From the NCBI GenBank assembly GCA_031552735.1, contig JAVBMF010000046.1, positions 1 through 37,543 on the forward strand: 37,543 nt of DNA. The letters are read 5' to 3'. Position 1 is the first letter of the stretch, and every line of letters starts with the position of its first letter. The DNA is from JAVBUY01 sp031552735. GTDB lineage: Bacteria > Bacillota > Clostridia > Christensenellales > Aristaeellaceae. Below, piece by piece: positions 32,083 to 37,543 of the stretch. The notes under the pieces were generated by a model that worked only from the letters and a program-made list of their open reading frames with translations, was not told where the DNA came from and searched no databases. Position numbers and translations under genes: made by a program.

Positions 32083-32220
32083 TGCCACCAATACGGTTCT
32101 CCCGTCATCGCACCTTTTGCATAGCGAAGCAGCTTGTCCTTATCGCTCTCGCACTTCTATCGCCTCGGCAGAGGCACAACAAAAGACACAATTGATGTCA
32201 AAGGAACCGTCCCCTTGGCA
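32083..32220. repeat. MITE-like repeat, copy 2
   Basis: 138 bp, with interior nearly identical to copy 1 (CCTTTTGCATAGCGAAGCAG and CTCGGCAGAGG, and ACAAAAGA). The left end is eroded (TGCCACCAATACGGTT); the right end is AACCGTCCCCTTGGCA. Direct orientation relative to copy 1. Confidence 0.85.
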
Positions 32221-32230
32221 TGGCATGGCA
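32216..32230. repeat. Tandem TGGCA x3 at the cassette's right end
   Basis: TGGCATGGCATGGCA: three 5-mers, the first being the end of copy 2. This could be slippage or repeated target duplication. Confidence 0.7.
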
Positions 32231-32260
32231 TGTGTGTACTGGCTGGTTAACGCGCTCTTT

Positions 32261-33538
32261 TTAGCGTGCAATTTCCCTGCATTCCATATAGTAGCGCTTC
32301 TCGTGCGCCTCGCCCATGGAGAAGGTCTTGCGCGGCAACGCGCCGCGCTGGCGCACCGCTGGAAACAGCGCTGCCTTGTCAAACCCGGGCAGCAGGAAGC
32401 CTGCCGCGTCGGGCGCGCCGACCAATGTCCGCAGCGACGCCTCACCGTGGATATAGTCGATGCGCGCGCCAGGGTGACGGCGCACATAGTCGTCCAGAAA
32501 GTCCTGCAACGGCATAAGCGGCAGCGCGTCCTTGGGCGCGGTCAGCGTGAAGGGCGCGTCCCGCCCCGCCAAGAGCATCACGCAGCCCTGCTCGCCAGCC
32601 CGCGCGGCGCGGTGGACGAGCCCCAAACCCTGCGCATCGCAGAAAGCCTGCCATGCAGCCCGCACGTCCTCGGGTGACACGCCAAACAGCGCGCGGTGGA
32701 TGCCCTCGAACCGCAGCGCGTTGTCGTGCAGATTGACCACCTCGACCAGCGCGAAGCGCGCCGGGTGCGCGCCTTGCCGCTCGGGTGGCAGGCTTTTTTT
32801 CAGGTTCAGCCAGCATTGGCGCGCGGTGGCCAGCGAATGGTTGCCGTCGCCCACCGCGAAAAGCAACCCGTCCGACTGCGCATTCAGTCCCTCCAGCGCA
32901 CGTGCCACCTGCGCCACGCGCGCCGGTTCGGTCACCGCCCAACCGGTCAAGTGTCCGCCGCCTTCCATGAGCGGCGTGTCGTATAGCGGCGGCAGGGCAT
33001 CGCGCACCGCGTACAGCGGCTCGATCAGCGTGCGCCCGGGGTCGTCAACCAGCAGCATCACGTGCGGGCACTCCAGCGGCGCGTCCTGGCGAATGGCGAC
33101 GCGCGGCGGGATGCGCTCGGCCACCGTGCCCTCGGTAGGGCGGATCAGGCTGGTCGCGCCCGGGGAAAAATCGTATTGCTCCAGATCAACCGCAAGCACC
33201 AAGCCGAGCCGGTGTCCCGCCTCGGTCTGGCGATCCACCAGCACAAAGCCCTCGCGCGCGGGCGCCAGGACACCCTCGGCGACATACCGCCGCATCGCGC
33301 CGTGGATATCGACGATGCGCGCCGCGTCAGCGGGCAGATCGATCTCCGGCAGAATGAGATGGTACGTGGATGGCGCGTCAGCGACGCGCTGGCACACGCG
33401 CTGCCAATACGCCGGTTCCGAGGTGTACTGGTCGCAGGCCACCACCGCCCAAGTATGCAAATCCGTGCCCGGCACGGGCAGCAAAACCTCCGGCACCGCC
33501 ACCCCGACACGCGAAAGCGCGCGCTTTGCGTCCGTCAT
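32261..33538 (-). CDS. DUF1015-family protein
   Basis: A 425-residue member of a widespread family of unknown function (DUF1015). Family phrases are VVACDQYTSEPAYWQ near residue 33, GDGNHSLATA in the middle and PRKTFSMGEAHEKRYYMECREI at the C-terminus. It is a soluble, probably cytoplasmic protein, without membrane helices or signal. GGAGGG lies about 8 nt before the ATG. It is downstream of a strong sigma-A promoter and is monocistronic. The biochemical role is not known; in other genomes it often lies near serine-synthesis genes, which are absent here. Confidence 0.88.
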   Translation of the reverse strand: MTDAKRALSRVGVAVPEVLLPVPGTDLHTWAVVACDQYTSEPAYWQRVCQRVADAPSTYHLILPEIDLPADAARIVDIHGAMRRYVAEGVLAPAREGFVLVDRQTEAGHRLGLVLAVDLEQYDFSPGATSLIRPTEGTVAERIPPRVAIRQDAPLECPHVMLLVDDPGRTLIEPLYAVRDALPPLYDTPLMEGGGHLTGWAVTEPARVAQVARALEGLNAQSDGLLFAVGDGNHSLATARQCWLNLKKSLPPERQGAHPARFALVEVVNLHDNALRFEGIHRALFGVSPEDVRAAWQAFCDAQGLGLVHRAARAGEQGCVMLLAGRDAPFTLTAPKDALPLMPLQDFLDDYVRRHPGARIDYIHGEASLRTLVGAPDAAGFLLPGFDKAALFPAVRQRGALPRKTFSMGEAHEKRYYMECREIAR

Positions 33539-33568
33539 GCCGCATCCCTCCTACGCAGTGTTGGATGC

Positions 33569-33598
33569 ATCATAGCAGAGCAAAACGCGCGCTGTCAA
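33569..33598 (-). promoter_or_regulatory. Sigma-A promoter of the DUF1015 gene
   Basis: TTGACA (33598-33593), 18 bp and TATGAT (33574-33569) on the minus strand. Confidence 0.85.
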
Positions 33599-33608
33599 TG
33601 CGCGGTGG

Positions 33609-34469
33609 TTATTCGATGTCGTCTCCAGAAAACGGCAGCATCTCTTCCAGACTCGCCATATGCGCGCCCAGTTTTTCGCAGAACATGCCGCTTTGTTCGG
33701 CGCGATCCGCTTCGGGCATGCCCAGATATTCTTTGATGGTAGTCAGCAGCGCAAGGCAGCGCGTGCGCAGTTGCTCCATCTCGCGCCGCGCGTCGTCCAG
33801 CGCAATGCGCGCCAAATCGTGCCGCACGGTCATGCGGTCCAGCTCCTGCGTGCGGTCGCGTTGGGTGCGCCCCAGCGCCATTTGCAGCAGCTGATTCATG
33901 CCGTCCAGCATCTGCATCAGCGCGGGATCGCCGATGCGCTGGATGGTCTCCGCCGCCTCGCGATACAACGGCTCGGGGTCCTGCTGCCGCCTGTTTGTCG
34001 CCACCAGCGGATTGATATACGGTTCTCCCGCGGCCTCCATATCGCCGATCACCTCGCGCACCAGGCTGGGGCGGCTTTTGATGGTCGAGCGATACTTGTT
34101 CTGATAGCGCAGCATCAATGTCTTGTCGCCACCGGCCAACTGATGCACGCATGCGCGCACTGACAGCCCCTTGGCGCGCTCGGCCAGCACGCTGCGCAGC
34201 AGTTGGCGCACCTCGTCCTCCGAAAAAGTGGCAAAGGGCAGCGCGCGCTGCAATTCCGGCGCCTGCCGTTCTTTGAGCTGCGCATAATAAAAGTTGCGAA
34301 TGCTGTTGGGCTTGCGGCCCAATTCCATCCCCACCCGCTCAAATACTGTGCGCAGCGGTTCCCCTTGGTCGTTGGCGACGTGCACCTGTTGCCAGAGGTG
34401 GTCCACCTCTTCGGCGCGCCATCCGCCGCGCATGCGCCCATGGCGACCGGCAACTTGCTGCTGTTCCAT
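33609..34469 (-). CDS. RsfA-like Myb/SANT DNA-binding regulator
   Basis: A 286-residue regulator. The N-terminal 18-70 resembles a Myb/SANT-type helix-turn-helix of the RsfA family: WRAEEVDHLWQQVHVAND, then GMELGRKPNSIRNFYY, ending in the family NFYYAQLK. A second helical region (about 78-130) and a coiled-coil-like C-terminal half follow. RsfA is a prespore-specific regulator of Bacillus, controlled by sigma-F/G. Here the perfect-consensus sigma-G promoter upstream supports the same compartment. SD GGAGGG precedes the ATG. Target genes cannot be read. Confidence 0.75.
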   Translation of the reverse strand: MEQQQVAGRHGRMRGGWRAEEVDHLWQQVHVANDQGEPLRTVFERVGMELGRKPNSIRNFYYAQLKERQAPELQRALPFATFSEDEVRQLLRSVLAERAKGLSVRACVHQLAGGDKTLMLRYQNKYRSTIKSRPSLVREVIGDMEAAGEPYINPLVATNRRQQDPEPLYREAAETIQRIGDPALMQMLDGMNQLLQMALGRTQRDRTQELDRMTVRHDLARIALDDARREMEQLRTRCLALLTTIKEYLGMPEADRAEQSGMFCEKLGAHMASLEEMLPFSGDDIE

Positions 34470-34508
34470 CTCGATCCCTCCAGTTCATTGGCTTCTTGCG
34501 GTTGGTGA

Positions 34509-34538
34509 TAGTATGATCCCGCCGTGTATCTCTTATAC
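34509..34538 (-). promoter_or_regulatory. Sigma-G promoter of the RsfA-like gene
   Basis: GTATA (34538-34534), 18 bp and CATACTA (34515-34509) on the minus strand: a full match to GHATR-N18-CATNHTA. Start near 34502, about 33 nt upstream of the ATG. Confidence 0.75.
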
Positions 34539-34650
34539 CGATAGCATGCAGGTTTCCGCGCACACTTGCCAAGATGCGCTAAATGCTATACCATGATATG
34601 TAGCTGTTGTGTGTGGCATGCGTGCAATATGCCAAAAAGGAGGTCGCCGC

Positions 34651-35838
34651 ATGACACTGCCCGAGGATGTGCGATCGCTGATGACAGTGCTGGCGCGCGC
34701 GGGACACCGCGCGTATGCGGTGGGCGGCTGCGTGCGCGATATGCTGCGCGGCGCAATGCCCGATGATTGGGACTTGTGCACCGACGCGCTGCCCGAGCAG
34801 GTCATCGCGTGTTTCCCGACGGGCAGTGTGCTGCCCACCGGTATACAGCATGGTACCGTGACCGTGCTGATGGATCACCATCCGTATGAAATCACCACCT
34901 TTCGTGTGGATGGCACGTATCGTGACCACCGGCGGCCCGACGCGGTGCGTTTTGTCGCCGATCTCAACGCAGATCTGAGCCGCCGCGACTTCACCATCAA
35001 CGCGATGGCGTATCACCCGGATGAAGGTTTGATCGATCCTTTCGGCGGACAGGCCGACCTTGCCGCGCGCGTGGTGCGGTGTGTCGGCGCGCCGTGGCTG
35101 CGCTTTGGCGAGGACGCGCTGCGCATCCTGCGCGCGCTGCGCTTTGCGGCGGTGCTGGGCTTCGCGCTGGACAAAGCCACCGCGCAAGCGGCGCGAAATC
35201 GCTGCGCGGCGCTCAAGCACGTCGCGGTGGAGCGCGTGCGGGTTGAGCTGGACAAGCTGCTGTGCGGCACAGACGCCGCGCCGGTGCTGCGCAAGCACCC
35301 GGAGATCGTGCATACTGTCGCGCCGCAACTGGGCGGCAAAGCCCCAGACTGGGCAGTGCGCGCCGACGTGCTGGCGCGGCTGCCCGCCGAGCTGCCAATT
35401 CGGCTGGCGGCGCTGCTGTGCACGACGACGCCCGAGCAGGTGGCGGCGTATTTCTCGTCGCTGCGCTACGATGCCCGCACCGCACAGACAACCGAAGCCA
35501 TCCTGTCCGCCCATGCGCAGGATTTGGCACCGACTGCCCCCGCGCTGCTGACCGCGCTGCGCAAAACAGGCCCCGACGCGGTGCGTGGGGCGCTGCTGCT
35601 GAAAGATGCACAAGGCGCGGCTGTGGTCGACGCGCAGGCGCGGCTGGAAAAGTTGCTGTTGGACGGCGCGTGCTACAGCCCGGCGCAGCTTGCCATTAGC
35701 GGCAAGGACCTGCTGGCGCAAGGCATCGCGCCCGGGCCGCAAGTGGGCCAGATTTTATCCGCGCTGCTCGACGCGGTGATCGCCGGAGAAGTGACAAACG
35801 AAAAAAGCGCGCTGTTGGCGCGCGTAAGGGAAGCATAG
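34651..35838 (+). CDS. CCA tRNA nucleotidyltransferase / poly(A) polymerase family
   Basis: Class II nucleotidyltransferase of 395 residues. Start at 34651, behind AAAAAGGAGG. Motifs: AVGGCVRDMLRG and the catalytic DDWDLCTDA in the head, RRDFTINAMAY, RFGEDALRILRALRFA in the neck. It adds or repairs the 3' CCA of tRNAs; A-adding or CC-adding partners exist in some bacteria, so full CCA addition is not certain. The C-terminal half is helical. The next gene begins one base after the stop. It is divergent from the RsfA-like gene. Confidence 0.92.
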   Translation: MTLPEDVRSLMTVLARAGHRAYAVGGCVRDMLRGAMPDDWDLCTDALPEQVIACFPTGSVLPTGIQHGTVTVLMDHHPYEITTFRVDGTYRDHRRPDAVRFVADLNADLSRRDFTINAMAYHPDEGLIDPFGGQADLAARVVRCVGAPWLRFGEDALRILRALRFAAVLGFALDKATAQAARNRCAALKHVAVERVRVELDKLLCGTDAAPVLRKHPEIVHTVAPQLGGKAPDWAVRADVLARLPAELPIRLAALLCTTTPEQVAAYFSSLRYDARTAQTTEAILSAHAQDLAPTAPALLTALRKTGPDAVRGALLLKDAQGAAVVDAQARLEKLLLDGACYSPAQLAISGKDLLAQGIAPGPQVGQILSALLDAVIAGEVTNEKSALLARVREA

Positions 35839-35839
35839 C

Positions 35840-36400
35840 ATGGGCAGAAGAATGTTTACCCACACGGAAACCGAGGATAGCCGCATACAGTGGACGAAGG
35901 CGGACGCCATCACCGCGCGAAAGCTGGCGCACGCCATTCGCAACAACGCCGGACTAACGCCCAGAGGCTTTGGTCGGATACTCCTTTTCCTGCCTGTACT
36001 CGCGCCCATCGCCATCCTGATGATCTTCTGGAAGATCGTGCAGGTCAATCCGCCGCCGCTGTGGCTCACCGTCATCGTGCTGTCCGCCGGGACGCTGATG
36101 TTCGCCGGTATCCTGACCGCGTGCATCCGCTACCTGCCCTATGTCTATCCGGAAAAGCAGTCCGACATCTGGATCTTTCGCGCGGTGTGCAGTGATATCT
36201 TTGCCTCCGGCCCCTCCTCCGATGCGCTGTGCTTCGCGGCCTTTCAGCAGGGCGGCGGGCACATCCGCATCGAGATCACCTACCGGGAATACAAGGCCAA
36301 CCCGACCGGCAAGGAATATATCTTCTATAAATTTAACGAGCGGCGCAACAACCGCTGGGCGGCCATCGCAGCGGACAAGCTGGAAAAAGAAAAGGACTGA
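35840..36400 (+). CDS. Small two-helix membrane protein, unknown
   Basis: A 186-residue protein with two membrane helices (ILLFLPVLAPIAILMIFWKIV and LTVIVLSAGTLMFAGILTACI) and a C-terminal soluble domain of about 90 residues rich in Tyr, Lys and Glu. I do not recognise a family. The start overlaps the run-out of the upstream gene (1-base gap; AAGGGAA lies before it), so it is co-transcribed with the nucleotidyltransferase. An alternative start is the Met at residue 5. It ends directly in a terminator. Confidence 0.7.
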   Translation: MGRRMFTHTETEDSRIQWTKADAITARKLAHAIRNNAGLTPRGFGRILLFLPVLAPIAILMIFWKIVQVNPPPLWLTVIVLSAGTLMFAGILTACIRYLPYVYPEKQSDIWIFRAVCSDIFASGPSSDALCFAAFQQGGGHIRIEITYREYKANPTGKEYIFYKFNERRNNRWAAIAADKLEKEKD

Positions 36401-36423
36401 AAGCGATGCTTTCAGCCTTTTTT
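36397..36423 (+). terminator. Terminator overlapping the stop codon
   Basis: CTGAAAGC (36397-36404) pairs with GCTTTCAG (36408-36415), then CCTTTTTT. The left arm contains the stop codon of the membrane-protein gene. Confidence 0.88.
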
Positions 36424-36437
36424 GCTTGTGCTCGATC

Positions 36438-37543
36438 TTACTTCCTCACAAAATAGTCAATCGTGCTCAGCCGCTCCGCTCCCCCGGCCTGTATCAGATA
36501 GCCGTCCTCGATGCGCAGGCCGCCCCATGGCTCGCCGAACACTGGGATGTCGATAGACAGCACCATGTTTTCGCGCATCTTCTCCGTGCAGGAGGGGCCA
36601 AAGATTGGTGCCTCGAACTCAATGACGCCGACGCTGTGGATGCCGGAATACTGAAACGCTTGGGACAAGCCCGCCTCCGCCATGATGCGGCGCGCCTCGG
36701 CCTCGGCCTCGCAGCCCGCGCCGTTGCGCAGCATCGCCGCGCACGCCTGTTGCGCGCGGATCGCAGCGTCCAGCGCAGCTAGCGCGCGTTTATCGGGATG
36801 GCCAACCACGACCGGCAGCGCCAGCGCGGCATGGTAGCCCTCGTATCGTGGCGCGATGGTTAGCAGCACCAGATCATCGCGCTGCACCTGCGCCATCGTC
36901 GTGCGCGCTAGGATCGGGCTGTTGTTGGCCAGCGTCGCCACGATGGTATCGATGCCCATACCCTCCGAGCCTAACTCGCGCATCGCGTGCTCGGCTTGCG
37001 CGGCGATATGTCGCTCGGTCGCGCCGGGTTCCACCGCGGCAATGGCGGCGTCCAGCCCCGCGCGCGCCACCTCATACGCATAGCGAATCACTGCGATCTC
37101 CGCGCCGGTCTTGACCGCGCGCAGACGCACCATCGCATCGTCCACGTCCACCCACTCGCCAGGCAGCGCCTGTCGCATCGCATGATAAAGCCCCTGCCCG
37201 ACGATGCCCAACCCGGCGATGCCGATGCGCCGAATTGTGTCGGGCGGCGCGTAGTCGGCAACGATTTCGCGCAGGTTCTCCGGCACGCAGAACGGGTAGT
37301 CCTCGTCGGGGTGTGTGAACTCTCGCAGCACACGGATGTCCTGGATCGCGGACCGCTTGCTCGCATAGCCCGGGCTCTCCGGCCCGACCAGCATCACTGG
37401 CGCGCCGGTCGGCACAAACAGCATCAGCACCGGCTCGAAGGGCACGGTGAAATCCGCCAGAGAGCGCGCCCAGGCCGGGCCGTAGGTGATATGGTCGTCG
37501 GCATAGGCGAACAGCGCGTCCAGCCCCTGTTCGCGCATCAGCC
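36438..37543 (-). CDS. M24-fold (Xaa-Pro peptidase-like) protein, metal ligands missing; 5' partial
   Basis: An M24 (creatinase/Xaa-Pro peptidase) family protein, open through the right window edge; by family patterns a few N-terminal residues are cut off. Numbering from the Met at 37538: N-terminal creatinase-like domain 1-140, then the pita-bread catalytic fold. Five metal ligands (Asp, Asp, His, Glu, Glu) are expected. Here they read T227, A238, H301, D330 and E344. Both aspartates are lost, so dinuclear metal binding is unlikely. Metal-free M24 proteins are known (creatinase, and binding proteins such as Spt16). It may be a non-peptidase. It converges with the membrane-protein gene. Confidence 0.85.
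   Translation of the reverse strand, partial: LMREQGLDALFAYADDHITYGPAWARSLADFTVPFEPVLMLFVPTGAPVMLVGPESPGYASKRSAIQDIRVLREFTHPDEDYPFCVPENLREIVADYAPPDTIRRIGIAGLGIVGQGLYHAMRQALPGEWVDVDDAMVRLRAVKTGAEIAVIRYAYEVARAGLDAAIAAVEPGATERHIAAQAEHAMRELGSEGMGIDTIVATLANNSPILARTTMAQVQRDDLVLLTIAPRYEGYHAALALPVVVGHPDKRALAALDAAIRAQQACAAMLRNGAGCEAEAEARRIMAEAGLSQAFQYSGIHSVGVIEFEAPIFGPSCTEKMRENMVLSIDIPVFGEPWGGLRIEDGYLIQAGGAERLSTIDYFVRK

Noticed and set aside
31437..32260. CRISPR array or transposase in the AT-rich region
   Set aside because: Only two repeat copies at a 340-bp distance and no transposase frame; this is a repeat-flanked gene, not an array or full IS.

Overview
The window comes from the chromosome of a high-GC, endospore-forming Firmicute, most likely an uncultured-type member of the class Clostridia. 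The evidence is a Clostridia-like 16S rRNA 5' end at the left edge, a T-box leader in front of alaS, a gerA-gerB-gerC germinant-receptor operon, strong Shine-Dalgarno sites with GTG and TTG starts, and promoters that match the sigma-A and sigma-G consensus. The species is not identifiable from the sequence alone. I see no phage, integrase, CRISPR array or full insertion sequence. The genes are mostly core, with one small AT-rich island.

Layout. 1-5770: the start of a 16S rRNA gene with its leader and promoter, downstream of a four-gene minus-strand operon (solute-binding protein, Orn/Lys/Arg decarboxylase-like protein, a HAD-phosphatase/thymidylate-kinase fusion, mnmA). 5770-10520: a homologue of CDP-glucose 4,6-dehydratase that has lost its catalytic residues, an MFS efflux protein, a tiny zinc-finger protein, and an ABC-F ribosome-protection protein behind a leader with a six-codon peptide, a competing hairpin and an intrinsic terminator. 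10520-16270: three envelope or secreted proteins (a 915-residue protein with four peptidoglycan-binding repeats, a ComEC-like metallo-hydrolase lipoprotein, an NlpC/P60 hydrolase). 16310-23500: a short alanyl-tRNA synthetase with a T-box, and a BMP-type nucleoside ABC importer operon (binding protein, ATPase, two permeases). 23540-28480: tlyA, apparently leaderless, an inverted-repeat element, and gerABC behind a near-consensus sigma-G promoter. 28490-31580: a zinc-ribbon membrane protein, proA and an SH3 secreted protein. 31590-32230: an AT-rich small membrane-protein gene between two direct copies of a 140-bp MITE-like repeat. 32260-37543: a DUF1015 protein, an RsfA-like regulator with a perfect-consensus sigma-G promoter, a CCA-adding-type nucleotidyltransferase, a small membrane protein, and an M24-fold protein lacking metal ligands.

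How the genes work together. Three upstream regions (zinc-finger protein, gerA, RsfA-like regulator) carry sigma-G-type elements with exactly 18-bp spacing, which suggests a forespore regulon in this interval. Translation is a second theme: mnmA, alaS with its T-box, tlyA, the CCA enzyme, the ABC-F protein and the rRNA gene. The most notable regulatory structure is the ABC-F attenuator (8667-8905). The most notable proteins are two apparent pseudo-enzymes (dehydratase-like at 5891-6865, M24-like at 36438-37543), and the most notable mobile structure is the repeat-flanked cassette at 31606-32220. All calls come from reading motifs and translations; no database search was run.
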